Part shown: positions 1 to 8,231 of the stretch, piece after piece | How positions within the stretch are numbered: position 1 is the stretch's first letter | How the letters are laid out: every line of letters begins with the position of its first letter | Origin: Stramenopiles sp. TOSAG23-2 | Lineage: Eukaryota; Sar | Assembly: GCA_900128395.1 (NCBI GenBank) | Contig: LT649381.1 | Span: 1 to 29,528 of the forward strand | Direction: 5' to 3' | DNA length: 29,528 nucleotides | The notes under the pieces: generated by a model | Seen by the model: the letters and a program-made list of their open reading frames with translations, nothing else | What the model was told of the DNA's origin: nothing | The model's database searches: none | Translations under genes and position numbers: made by a program

Positions 1-1
1 C

Positions 2-127
2 CTAGATGATCTAGATCTCAAAATAAAACAAGCCAGTATTGAAAATATTTATAAAAAGATCGTAATAATTAAAATCCTAATCCGCCGAAAATGGATAATG
101 AAAAATGAAGAAGTTTTTTTGAATTAA
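2..127 (+). CDS. possible 3' end of an upstream gene (partial)
   Basis: One plus-strand frame is open from the window edge to a TAA at 125-127, about 41 codons. In DNA this AT-rich a random frame would usually meet a stop sooner. The peptide starts LDDLDLKIKQASIENIYKK and is Lys/Ile-rich toward the end. I recognise no family. It may be the tail of a helical protein, or chance. It lies about 170 bases upstream of the next gene on the same strand. Confidence 0.3.
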   Translation, partial: LDDLDLKIKQASIENIYKKIVIIKILIRRKWIMKNEEVFLN

Positions 128-299
128 TAGATATTATTTTATAAAATATATATTTTACTAATGTAAGTTATACATATTGCACATATACGTACGTATTTCG
201 TCTTTCAATATATATTACTGTATCATACATGATTATATTTTTTGTTTATGCAATATAATCATATATATATATATATATATATAAAACGAATAAATAACA
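128..299. promoter_or_regulatory. upstream region of the dysbindin-like gene with an (AT)n run
   Basis: Very AT-rich sequence holding an alternating AT run at about 261-283, ending 17 bases before the ATG at 300. The run includes TATATATAAAA-type sequence that could act as a TATA-like element, but it is so close to the ATG that it may simply be 5' UTR microsatellite. No other motif is visible. Confidence 0.35.
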
Positions 300-1280
300 A
301 TGAACTTTTTATCTTCAGTAAGACGTGCATTAGGTGGTAATAATAATAATAATAATAATCATCTTGAAAAACAACAAAAGACAAATATAAGTGATAATAA
401 TAATAAGAATAAATCTCCTAACACATCATCCCCGAAAAATAATACAAATGGAACAGGCGATGTATCTATCCTCCATATAGCAAGAAAAAACAGTAAAAGC
501 AATATTCTAAAAGCTAACAATGCTTTGAAAAAAATGTCAACTAAAATAAAATCATCATTTACACAAAGAAAAATACGAGAGGATGAAATTGGAAAAGAAT
601 TTGTTGAAATACGAATGGTATGTTTTGAAAAAGCATGTATAAATAATAGGACAATATCATTAAAATCAGAGTATTTGATTAAACAAAGTACAAGTGAATG
701 TAATGCATTGAAACGCAAAAAGGAAAGCTGGGAACAATTTGAAAATGAATTAAACAATTTAAAAGATATAAATGCGCAAATTGAACAAATTAATATTGAT
801 GTTGATCAAATATATGATAATTTAGTAAAAGTTGAAAATTTATTAGAAGATGTATGTGTATTAGATATTTCGTTACAACATTTGAAATGGGAAAGAAAAT
901 TAGAAAACAGTATTCAGACACATAAACAAAAAGAATCCTTGAAATTATTGCGAAAAAGAGGTGAAAAGCGAGCTAGTAGTATATCTAAAGATATCAGTCA
1001 AAATTTTTCACGTTTATTACGAAGTGCATCGATTACTTCGTCTGATGGTGGCGAATCGCCTAAAATTATTAATGAGGATAGTATGCATAATGACAATAAC
1101 AATAATAATGATAAAACAAGTGATGATAATAACAATAATAATGATGAAGCTAGTGATGCATCTAATAATAAAGATAGCAGTGATGTGATACCTACCACTA
1201 CTGGCGAGGAGGATGCAAAACAAGACGAAAGTGATGATTCGGATAAAGAATTTGATCCTACTACACTTTATAATGATTAA
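300..1280 (+). CDS. coiled-coil protein, dysbindin-like (candidate BLOC-1 subunit)
   Basis: 326-residue protein beginning at an ATG preceded by an AT-rich leader. Residues 1-60 are Asn-rich and disordered. Residues about 85-230 are charged and helical with a long coiled coil. The part around WEQFENELNNL and then VENLLEDVCVLD (about 140-190) follows the spacing I remember for the dysbindin domain: a W-x-heptad helix, then an E-x-LL-x-LEDLC-type motif, then a basic helix. The C-terminal 90 residues are Asn/Asp/Ser-rich and acidic, as in dysbindins. Dysbindin is a subunit of BLOC-1, which acts on endosomes in cargo sorting to lysosome-related organelles. The match rests on one short motif region and general architecture, so another coiled-coil trafficking protein is possible. 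An HPS3-like gene at the far end of the window would be a partner pathway. Confidence 0.5.
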   Translation: MNFLSSVRRALGGNNNNNNNHLEKQQKTNISDNNNKNKSPNTSSPKNNTNGTGDVSILHIARKNSKSNILKANNALKKMSTKIKSSFTQRKIREDEIGKEFVEIRMVCFEKACINNRTISLKSEYLIKQSTSECNALKRKKESWEQFENELNNLKDINAQIEQINIDVDQIYDNLVKVENLLEDVCVLDISLQHLKWERKLENSIQTHKQKESLKLLRKRGEKRASSISKDISQNFSRLLRSASITSSDGGESPKIINEDSMHNDNNNNNDKTSDDNNNNNDEASDASNNKDSSDVIPTTTGEEDAKQDESDDSDKEFDPTTLYND

Positions 1281-1611
1281 AACAGTTTTTATAAAAAATT
1301 TATTTAAAACAATACGAACATACTTTATTACTGATGATTTTTATATACGTATATTTTAATAAAAAAAAATAAAAAAAAATTAAAAAAAATACTAAAATAT
1401 CATTTTAAAAAATATTTTAATTAAACACTAAAGTTCGTGTTGTAAAACTCTCTCCCTCTCTTTCCATCTTGCATATAATATATATATATGTATGTATTGC
1501 AGGTCACTTTTCTATATATGTACCACCCAAATATTTTGTTCAAGATTAAAAGGATGCCAAATTTTATGTTTCGTATATTTTCTTTAGGTACAAAGTTCTC
1601 GTGTGTACTTT
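1281..1611. other. convergent intergenic region, poly(A)-rich
   Basis: 331 bases between two convergent genes. It holds runs of A8-A9 separated by T at about 1361-1390, AATAAA-like signals on the plus strand near 1358-1375, and a CT-rich stretch at 1448-1465. This fits overlapping 3' UTRs and polyadenylation regions. I see no gene or RNA in it. Confidence 0.5.
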
Positions 1612-2484
1612 TTATTGTAAATTCGCCGCGTGAAAGCGTAAATGATCCTCCACAAATGTTGCAATGAAATAATAACTATGATCAAAGCCATCTTGCATTC
1701 TCATTTCAACAGAAACATTTGCTTTATTATCATCACTTGCAGCTACAAATGCTTCTGGTAACAATTGTCCTTGAGTTAAAAAATTATCGCTTGTGCCTTG
1801 ATCACATAAAATAGGTAATGGCTTTCCATCATTCGCAGATTTAAATGTTTTAACTAATAATGTTGCATCATGTGCTTCCCATAATGATTTATTTCCTTCA
1901 CCAAAATAACCTTTAAATGCTTTTTGACCCCATTGACAGTTCATTGGATTACATATAGGTGAAAAAGCGGAAACCGATTGATACATGCCGGGATTTTTTA
2001 ATCCAATCGTCAATGAACCATGCCCACCCATTGAATGGCCAAAAATGGAGGCTTTGCCATTTGTTGGTAAGTTGGCATTTACTATCTCTGGCAATTCTTG
2101 CGTAATGTATGTATACATGTTATAATTATTTTTCCACGGTTCCTCAGTCGCATCGATATAAAATCCAGCACCTGAACCGAAATCATACGCATCGTCTTCT
2201 CCAGGTAAGTTTAAGCCTCTTGGACTGGTATCAGGACATACAAGTATGATGCCTAGCTCCGATGCGACACGTTGTGCTCCCGCTTTTTCAATAAAATTTA
2301 AATGTGTGCACGTCAATCCAGACAACCAATATAAAACAGGTGCCTTTGTTGTACCATCAGATACAGATGGTGGTAAATATACGGACATTGTCATTTTAGT
2401 CCCAGTACTTGTTGAATCGTGTTCATACACGTTTGTAAATCCATTAAATGATTTTTGTGATTTCACTTGTTTAAACGATGACAT
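1612..2484 (-). CDS. ESD: S-formylglutathione hydrolase (esterase D)
   Basis: 290 residues, close to the usual 280-290 of the family, single exon, ATG at 2484. It hydrolyses S-formylglutathione to formate and glutathione, the last step of glutathione-dependent formaldehyde detoxification in the cytosol. The alpha/beta-hydrolase fold is clear: WLSGLTCTHLNF (53-64, oxyanion region), then CPDTSPRG, the nucleophile elbow GHSMGGHG with Ser151, the acid in LCDQGTSDNF (Asp228, with Asp233 nearby), and the base in DGFDHSYYF (His269). All three catalytic residues are present. The protein ends without a targeting tail, consistent with a cytosolic enzyme. It is divergent from the methyltransferase-like gene to its right and convergent with the dysbindin-like gene. 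Nothing is missing or unusual. Confidence 0.97.
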   Translation of the reverse strand: MSSFKQVKSQKSFNGFTNVYEHDSTSTGTKMTMSVYLPPSVSDGTTKAPVLYWLSGLTCTHLNFIEKAGAQRVASELGIILVCPDTSPRGLNLPGEDDAYDFGSGAGFYIDATEEPWKNNYNMYTYITQELPEIVNANLPTNGKASIFGHSMGGHGSLTIGLKNPGMYQSVSAFSPICNPMNCQWGQKAFKGYFGEGNKSLWEAHDATLLVKTFKSANDGKPLPILCDQGTSDNFLTQGQLLPEAFVAASDDNKANVSVEMRMQDGFDHSYYFIATFVEDHLRFHAANLQ

Positions 2485-2994
2485 TTTCTATTTGCGGGTG
2501 TGTTTTCTGTTACTTTAATCTTGTCAAACATGAAATTTGTTCTTTTCTTTAGTGCTTTATGATTTTAACTCTCCTGTATCTTTTTTTCTATATATAAAGA
2601 GGGGATCCGATCCGACCGAGGAGAGTGCCAGAGATGGAAAATGCAATCTCCAATAGCATGCAATAGCACTAGCGTTTCTTCTCACAGCATTTTGTTCAGC
2701 AGGGCAAACAACAGTGTTTTTTTCCCATCATCATGTTATTAATGTATATTTAATATATGTTGATGTATTAATAATAATATATAACTTCATCCAAACGTAC
2801 CAGGTAGAGTAAAATAAATATATTATTCTAAATGTAATCTAGACAATATTATTATTATTCGGTGGAATGTTTACTTTTCTGTTACTTCCAAGCCTTCTTT
2901 GAGCTTTTTTGTTAAATATTTACTACTACATTTTGTATATTTTTTTGAAAACTTGGAAAAACAACATCAGTCTTTGCCTCTGAATAAATTGACT
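2485..2994. promoter_or_regulatory. divergent promoter region between FGH and the methyltransferase gene
   Basis: 510 bases between diverging genes. It contains a TATA-like element on the plus strand at 2588-2599, followed by an unusually G+C-rich stretch (about 2600-2710) ending in seven T at 2717-2723, then AT-rich DNA to the ATG at 2995. See the separate candidate RNA entry. No other gene is visible. Confidence 0.5.
2620..2723 (+). ncRNA. candidate small RNA unit (TATA, GC-rich body, T-run)
   Basis: A TATA-like box (2588-2599) lies about 25-30 bases before a GC-richer body that ends at a T7 run. This is the layout of a type 3 RNA polymerase III gene such as U6. The body does not contain the U6, tRNA or 7SL/5S motifs I know, and I can only see a short GAGAT/ATCTC stem. 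It could equally be the core promoter and leader of the gene at 2995. No identity is claimed. Confidence 0.15.
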
Positions 2995-4284
2995 ATGTAT
3001 ATTGTGTCTGAATTTATTGTGATACTTATAATAGTGTGCATAAACACAGCAGCTGCTTCAAAACCTGCTATTGCATCAACGACTGGGGTAACTTCAGGTG
3101 CACCTATACAATATGAAATGTTTCTTCACTTTCCACACAATGCTAGTATTAACGTAGTCATCGACTTGAATGCAAATGATGATAGCACCGATAGTGATAT
3201 TCAAGACATATTAATAGCTATGGGATACGAAAATAATGAAAATATGAAGCAATATTTGAAAAAAGAATTCAAAAAGCGAAAAGATACTTTGATAGAAAAG
3301 AGAGGTCCTTTGAACCAATCCATTGATACAAGCATTAAAAAGCCACTATTCATCTTAGAAATATCGCTTACACCCAAAACAACTCACAATCTATTTTTTT
3401 TCGAGGATGATAGTATTGATTATGCCTATCGACGCTTTTTATATAATTTAAAGGATGACGAGAAAAAACTAATTGTAAATAACAAAGCAAGCCGAGCTGC
3501 TATTTTAAAATCAATTCATCAGGAATTAATACAATCGAATGAAAATATATGTAATAATATTCTATTATCAGTATCAGAGCAACAACGACGTCAATGTCAT
3601 GTAAATCAATGTAAAAAACAGTTACCGTATTTTCCTGGATATGAAAATATGAAACCAGCAAGTGATGAATGGACAATTCAATATTTAAATTCCTTGGCAC
3701 TTCAAAATAAAATTACTACGTGTATTGAAACTGGCACGTATTATGGAAAAACGACAATTGCTCTTGCAAAAGCAGGTTATTGCAAAGAAGTGATAACAAT
3801 TGAATTGAGTAAAGAACTTACTGCATTAGCAAAGGTTAAATTTTCAAAGGAAATTGAAAATGGAAACATAGATAAGGAAAGTCGTATTGTGTTAATTCAA
3901 GGAGATAGTGCAGCTGTATTCCAAACAAATGAATATTTTCAGAATGAGAATGACAAATTCAAAAAGGCACTGTGGTTTTTAGATGGTCATTACTCTGCTG
4001 GAGTTACCGCACGAGGAAAGAAAGATTCACCAATAATTGAAGAATTAAAATATATTTTAGATCCTCATCGCATAAACTATCATAAAAGTGAAATGGATAT
4101 CATTGTTATTGATGATGCACGTCAGTTCCATGGTGGGAGATTTAGCACGGGAGAAGTGTATCCTGAGATGCAAGAAATATTGGAATTAATTTGTGAATTA
4201 GATCCAAAAAATATTTTTATTGATTTACAAGATGATATGATATTACTAATAAGAAAGCGAGAAAGTGACTATGATAGTTTATGA
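2995..4284 (+). CDS. secreted or ER-targeted class I methyltransferase-fold protein
   Basis: 429 residues from the ATG at 2995; the open frame reaches further upstream (2899) but only through a non-ATG codon. Residues 1-22 form a hydrophobic signal peptide ending in an Ala-rich cleavage-like site. Residues about 38-200 match nothing I know. Residues about 225-420 look like a Rossmann-type SAM-dependent methyltransferase: motif I CIETGTYYGKTT (243-254), an acidic residue ending strand 2 (TIEL, 268-271), then QGDSAA (302-307), FLDGHYSAGVTARG (328-341) and IVIDDARQFHG (370-380). Bacterial proteins with an 'LDAHY-x-G-x-T-A-x-G' motif near a glycan or secondary-metabolite cluster are similar in my memory, so substrate could be a sugar or natural product, but this is not shown. 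The signal peptide implies work in the secretory pathway or outside. Five Cys residues lie close together near 185-206, which suggests disulphides. Confidence 0.75.
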   Translation: MYIVSEFIVILIIVCINTAAASKPAIASTTGVTSGAPIQYEMFLHFPHNASINVVIDLNANDDSTDSDIQDILIAMGYENNENMKQYLKKEFKKRKDTLIEKRGPLNQSIDTSIKKPLFILEISLTPKTTHNLFFFEDDSIDYAYRRFLYNLKDDEKKLIVNNKASRAAILKSIHQELIQSNENICNNILLSVSEQQRRQCHVNQCKKQLPYFPGYENMKPASDEWTIQYLNSLALQNKITTCIETGTYYGKTTIALAKAGYCKEVITIELSKELTALAKVKFSKEIENGNIDKESRIVLIQGDSAAVFQTNEYFQNENDKFKKALWFLDGHYSAGVTARGKKDSPIIEELKYILDPHRINYHKSEMDIIVIDDARQFHGGRFSTGEVYPEMQEILELICELDPKNIFIDLQDDMILLIRKRESDYDSL

Positions 4285-4343
4285 ATATACTAAACTATGG
4301 GAGTACGTGGCGTTGTAGTATCATAGGTAATATTATTATAACC

Positions 4344-4515
4344 AAAGTCAATAATTACGAATATAATACAGATCACAATATATATATATATATAGAACCT
4401 GAATAGTACTAATATTATTAATAATGATCAAAAGTCAATAATTAGAATATAAAAAATTCTCTTATTTATAACAATAATTACGTAGAATATAATTATAGAT
4501 ATCACAAAAAATATA
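4344..4515. repeat. three imperfect direct repeats
   Basis: A core of AAAGTCAATAATTACGAATA followed by an ATCACAATATATA-type tail occurs at 4344-4390, shortened at 4430-4451 (AAAGTCAATAATTAGAATA) and again at 4471-4515 (CAATAATTACGTAGAATA, then ATCACAAAAAATATA). The copies share both the core and, in two cases, the tail at similar spacing. This looks like a local duplication that has since diverged. Confidence 0.5.
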
Positions 4516-4649
4516 TAATCCCGTGTCTTCCCATTCCAACATTCTATTAAGAAGGGCAGGGTCCTTTTGCCGTCTGGCCGTCCACACGGCAGCTGCCACT
4601 TATATTTAAATAGAGTATTAAGTGGATCTATTTTAGTGAGGCACACGAT

Positions 4650-4675
4650 GATTTTATTATTTTTATAATAAAATC
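4650..4675. repeat. perfect 11-bp hairpin with TTTT loop
   Basis: GATTTTATTAT at 4650-4660 is the exact reverse complement of ATAATAAAATC at 4665-4675, separated by TTTT. All pairs but two are A-T, so it may be a chance product of base composition. Confidence 0.6.
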
Positions 4676-5030
4676 CTTTTAAAAAAGCCCTTATCTTTTA
4701 TTTAAAAAAAAGGCTGATGGATGCCGCCACGACGCAGACTAAATTAAGGACAAACAAGATTTTTTCCTATACAAATTTTGTTTTTTAATAATATTAAAAC
4801 GACACACTATTAGAACTATTGCTATTTATTATTATTATTAAAAAATGAGATGATGAATTTACTACACATAGAAATAATGAATTAATAAAACTATGCATTT
4901 TTGAAAAGGTTGTGTTGTTTGAGATGAAAAGCATTACAAGAAAAAAAAAACATAATTCGTACAACTTTATATTTACAAATAATTTATTGAATAGGATTTA
5001 TTTGAACAAAAATAACAACAGCAACAAATA

Positions 5031-5543
5031 ATGGGTTTTGATGATTTAATGGGAGGGAACAACAATGGTGGTGGTGGTTTTTTTAATAATAAAGATGATG
5101 GTTGTATGCCAAGTTTAACATATAATCAACGTTTATGGGGATTTGGTATATGCTTCTGCGCTGGCGGTGCATGTAGTTTCTTTGCAGCTTTGTCATGGTT
5201 ACCGGGCAAACATAGTGCAATCAACAATCCAGCTAATTTTGCAATACCATATTCACTTGGAAATATTGTCGCCATATGTTCGACTGGATTTTTATGGGGG
5301 CCAAAAACACAATGTAAGAATATGTTTAAACCAATTCGCCGTGTAGCTACGTGTGTATATTTATTCTTTCTTATCTTGACACTTGTGGTATGCTTCACAA
5401 TGAAAGGGGCGCAAGGTATTGGAATTCTCATTGTTGCTTTGGTCATCGTTCAAGCAGCAGCTTTATTTTGGTATTGTGCTAGTTATATCCCATTTGCTCG
5501 TACTATGATTATCAATTGCGCAAAAGGTTGTTGCAAGGGTTAA
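5031..5543 (+). CDS. SFT2: SFT2-family vesicle transport membrane protein
   Basis: 170 residues, ATG at 5031 and TAA end. SFT2 proteins are Golgi/endosome tetraspanning proteins linked to retrograde fusion of endosome-derived vesicles with the Golgi. After a Gly/Asn-rich cytosolic head (1-25), the family starts at SLTYNQRLWGFGICFCAG, with membrane segments at about 36-56, 70-90, 104-123 and 128-149. Diagnostic pieces are PYSLGNIVAICSTGFLWGP (73-91), the K-x-MF-x-P-x-R-x-A motif (97-106) and WYCASYIPFAR (147-157). Length is typical. The Gly/Asn-rich extension with GGNNNGGGG is local low complexity. The ankyrin gene converges on it from the right. Confidence 0.94.
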   Translation: MGFDDLMGGNNNGGGGFFNNKDDGCMPSLTYNQRLWGFGICFCAGGACSFFAALSWLPGKHSAINNPANFAIPYSLGNIVAICSTGFLWGPKTQCKNMFKPIRRVATCVYLFFLILTLVVCFTMKGAQGIGILIVALVIVQAAALFWYCASYIPFARTMIINCAKGCCKG

Positions 5544-5866
5544 AATTAAAAAATGGTTGCATCAAGCAGTATCGTACTAATGTTTTATGGTATCTTGTGT
5601 GAAAAAATAGAAGATATTTTATTTAAAAATTGCATTTTCCGTAGAGAAAAAGAAAACAAAAAAATTACACACACACACACACACTTGTGTACCATGTACG
5701 AGAGCTCTCTATTTAAAAAAATCAATTTAAAAAAATATATAATATAATACATGTACTAGAAATATTAAATACGAAGTATTACATTGTTATTTTAATCATA
5801 TGACCCACATGATATCATATCATTCGAATCATATGATACTCAAAGGCACCTCAATATCACATATTC
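5544..5866. other. convergent intergenic region with (CA)n and a palindrome
   Basis: 323 bases between SFT2 and the ankyrin gene. It has a CA run at 5667-5684 and a 26-base near-palindrome at 5813-5838. The short plus-strand frame across it (5553-5747) encodes the CA run as Thr-His repeats and is not credible as a gene. Otherwise the region appears to be 3' UTR sequence of both genes. Confidence 0.5.
5813..5838. repeat. 26-base near-palindrome beside the ankyrin gene's stop
   Basis: TATCATAT (5813-5820) and ATATGATA (5831-5838) are exact inverted arms around CATTCGAATC, whose centre ATTCGAAT is itself palindromic; one base pair is mismatched. It lies about 30 bases past the stop of the minus-strand ankyrin gene, so an RNA hairpin in its 3' UTR is possible. 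Confidence 0.6.
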
Positions 5867-7678
5867 TTACGTTTTACGAATACTAAAGATTCCTTCACCT
5901 TTTTCAATCTCTGAAACAAGATCATTGCGTTTATGATGTTTTGCTATATCTAAGCAACGAGTTTGACTTTCCATTGATGCAAATTTCCATAATATGGCTA
6001 CAGTTGGTAAATGACCATGTGCTACTGCCGATTCAATAGCATGATCAACAATTTTAATTTCACATTGTGTAGATAAATATGGTATTAATAATAACATCAC
6101 ATCAGCATCTCCTTTCGTAGAAGCTGTAGTTACAAGTTGATCTAATGATGTTGATTCAGCCCATGGCAATACTTGTTTCACAACATTTGCCTTTTTATGA
6201 TGTGCTGCACTGCATAATGCTTGTACAATTGCATTGTTACTAGCATATTGTGCAAGCAATGTCGATGCTCGAACTCTACCTTTTCCTGCTGCCCTTGCTA
6301 ATGCACGATCTATTGCAATTAATGTTTTTGGTAATTTTATAATAAGTTGTTTGTTTTTATTTATATTATTATTATTCTTAGTAGTAGTATCATAGACATG
6401 TCCATCATCATCAATAAGCACTTCATTTTCTCGAATATATTTTAAAACCGTATGTAAACTTCGTAACCTATTATTTGCTGCCATTGTTCCTATACAACGC
6501 AATATAATACTATTTGTTGCATATGGCAATAAAATTGGCAATGCAATTGCACCACCACTAACACTAGCAGCTTGTAATGTAGCAGATATTTCTACTCTAC
6601 TGCTAATTTTTATCATTTCTGTCATTTCATCAATATCTTTCGCATGAAATGCTTGAATTAATGAATTATATTTGGGTGGTGGTGCAGTTTTAGGTAACGG
6701 TGCTTTTTTATTATCTAGTTTGTTTGGTACTTGTTCGATTTTTTTTGATATTTCTATTTGTTGCAATGTATTATTATTATTTTTTGCTGGTGGAACGTTT
6801 TTATTTACATTTGGTAACGATATTGATGGCAATGGACGTGGTTTTGTTGGTAACGGCCGTGGTTTTGGTTGTGTAGGTAATGGTCGCCAAGATGATTTCT
6901 TCTTCTTATTTTTATTTACAATTTGTTGAATAGGCAACGGTTTAATTTCTTCAGATATTACTACCGACTCTTGTTGTTGTTGTTGTTGTTCTTCCTCTTC
7001 TTGAACTTCATTATAATTATTATTATAGACGTAATTGTTTTCATATTGTTGTTGTTCATAATAATACTCTTCCTCCGCTGCTGTTTCTTCTTCTACACCT
7101 TCCGTAAAAGTTTCTAATCCAAAACCATTTAAATTATTATCAAATCCATAATAATTTGAACGATCTGTCATGACGATTGATCTATCTGTAAGCTGCCCAT
7201 CATTAAAATCACTACGATCAGTTAAACATCCAACTGAGCTTGCACCATCATCCCAATCTTGACCTTCGTCTAAATTTCGTTCTTCTACAATACGTTGCCG
7301 TTCCTCTATTGCTTGATTGAACGTTAATAAAGCATTTCTACCAAGACCTTCTGTACATAAAAAACCATTATTATTTCTAATTTCTGGATCTGCACCTTTT
7401 GTAATTAAATACGCCCCTAATTTTGCAAATCCATATTGAAAACAAAAATGCAAAGGTGTATTGCCTAAATAATTTTGTATGTTTATATTTGCACCTCTAC
7501 GCAAAACAATTTTTGCCATACGTTTATGCCCATTTTGGCAAGCAACTAATAACATGGTATTACCTTTATCATCTTGTTCATCTACTTCTATTTCATTTTT
7601 ATCTATAAAATTATTTAGTTGTTTAAATCTATTATGCCGGACTAAACTAAATGCATCTTTTAATAAATAGTCCGTCAT
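5867..7678 (-). CDS. ankyrin-repeat protein with proline-rich linker and helical C-terminus
   Basis: 603 residues, single exon, ATG at 7678. Two clear ankyrin repeats lie at about 38-67 (DDKGNTMLLVACQNGHKRMA) and 71-100 (LGNTPLHFCFQYGFAKLGAY), followed by a half repeat with NNNGFLCTEGLG. An acidic Asn/Gln/Glu-rich stretch runs from about 120 to 245, then a proline-rich section (about 265-335) with repeated RPLPT and PxxP motifs that could bind SH3 or WW domains. Residues about 340-595 form helical repeats of roughly 30 residues, such as ALARAAGKGRVRASTLLAQY and AHHKKANVVKQVLPWAESTS. They look like ankyrin-type helix pairs without the usual beta-hairpin motif. I infer a cytosolic scaffold. No enzyme motif is present and the partner is unknown. 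Confidence 0.85.
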   Translation of the reverse strand: MTDYLLKDAFSLVRHNRFKQLNNFIDKNEIEVDEQDDKGNTMLLVACQNGHKRMAKIVLRRGANINIQNYLGNTPLHFCFQYGFAKLGAYLITKGADPEIRNNNGFLCTEGLGRNALLTFNQAIEERQRIVEERNLDEGQDWDDGASSVGCLTDRSDFNDGQLTDRSIVMTDRSNYYGFDNNLNGFGLETFTEGVEEETAAEEEYYYEQQQYENNYVYNNNYNEVQEEEEQQQQQQESVVISEEIKPLPIQQIVNKNKKKKSSWRPLPTQPKPRPLPTKPRPLPSISLPNVNKNVPPAKNNNNTLQQIEISKKIEQVPNKLDNKKAPLPKTAPPPKYNSLIQAFHAKDIDEMTEMIKISSRVEISATLQAASVSGGAIALPILLPYATNSIILRCIGTMAANNRLRSLHTVLKYIRENEVLIDDDGHVYDTTTKNNNNINKNKQLIIKLPKTLIAIDRALARAAGKGRVRASTLLAQYASNNAIVQALCSAAHHKKANVVKQVLPWAESTSLDQLVTTASTKGDADVMLLLIPYLSTQCEIKIVDHAIESAVAHGHLPTVAILWKFASMESQTRCLDIAKHHKRNDLVSEIEKGEGIFSIRKT

Positions 7679-8231
7679 TTTTTTTTAATTGTTTTTTTGG
7701 TCGGTTAGGTAGTAATTTCTTAATTTATTCATAATATATAAGAAAGTTATTATGCTTTCGTCTCTTTTTGATTTTGTATTTTTTGTATTTGAAAATTATT
7801 TTTGATTGAAAATTTTGGTTGTTGGATGTTTTTTTGAAGAATTTCGGAGTATAACTTTGTACCACCAGTAGTGTAATACCAGTGGTTGCCCTAGTTTTGA
7901 ACCAACGAGAGAAGAAATTCTGAAAATGATTATTTGATGATTTTGATACAGATGGTTCTAGAGTAATTTTTTTTGATTTTAATTTTCCATGTGCTTTTTG
8001 TTTTTTTATCCATATATTTGTTTCGAGATTGCCTTCAAAATAAAATGAGAGAAGAAGAGGAAGCATGAGAAGCAGAATTTACCAAAATCCGCTCTGAATT
8101 TACTGAGAAAGTAGATTAAAAAATATAATAAATTGATATTTTCATACGAATATCGTAATTTTTATACATATTTTTTATTGAAATAAAAAGTTATTTTTCG
8201 ATTTCCCATTTTCCTGCACCGTAGCACCGTC
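7679..8231. other. 553-base intergenic region between two minus-strand genes
   Basis: Upstream DNA of the ankyrin gene and downstream DNA of the armadillo gene. A minus-strand ATG frame at 7725-8066 would encode 113 basic residues but has no recognisable motif and lies directly in front of the ankyrin ATG, so it is more likely leader sequence. A short ACCAC/GTGGT stem sits near 7860-7885. Nothing else is visible. Confidence 0.4.

Larger units (their letters stand above)
4285..5030. other. 746-base intergenic region with direct repeats and a GC-richer island
   Basis: Three imperfect direct repeats at 4344-4515 (separate entry) are followed by a GC-richer patch at about 4540-4645 with short inverted pieces (GCCG/CGGC around 4568-4592), a perfect hairpin at 4650-4675 and a second GC-richer patch at 4711-4745. 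From 4745 to 5030 it is plain AT-rich promoter DNA for SFT2. The only minus-strand frame (4428-4646) starts with GTG and shows no family signal, so I do not call a gene. Confidence 0.5.

Noticed and set aside
2899-2994. Extension of the methyltransferase gene upstream to 2899
   Set aside because: The extension starts with TTG; the ATG at 2995 leads directly into a good signal peptide, so it is the better eukaryotic start.
4428-4646. 72-codon minus-strand frame in the 746-base gap
   Set aside because: Begins with GTG and has no recognisable motif; part of it is direct-repeat DNA.
5553-5747. 64-codon frame after SFT2
   Set aside because: Contains a Thr-His run encoded by a CA microsatellite and otherwise 3' UTR-like sequence.
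7725-8066. 113-codon ATG frame on the minus strand
   Set aside because: Composition is like the surrounding non-coding DNA, no family motif, and it sits immediately ahead of the ankyrin ATG, where a leader is expected.
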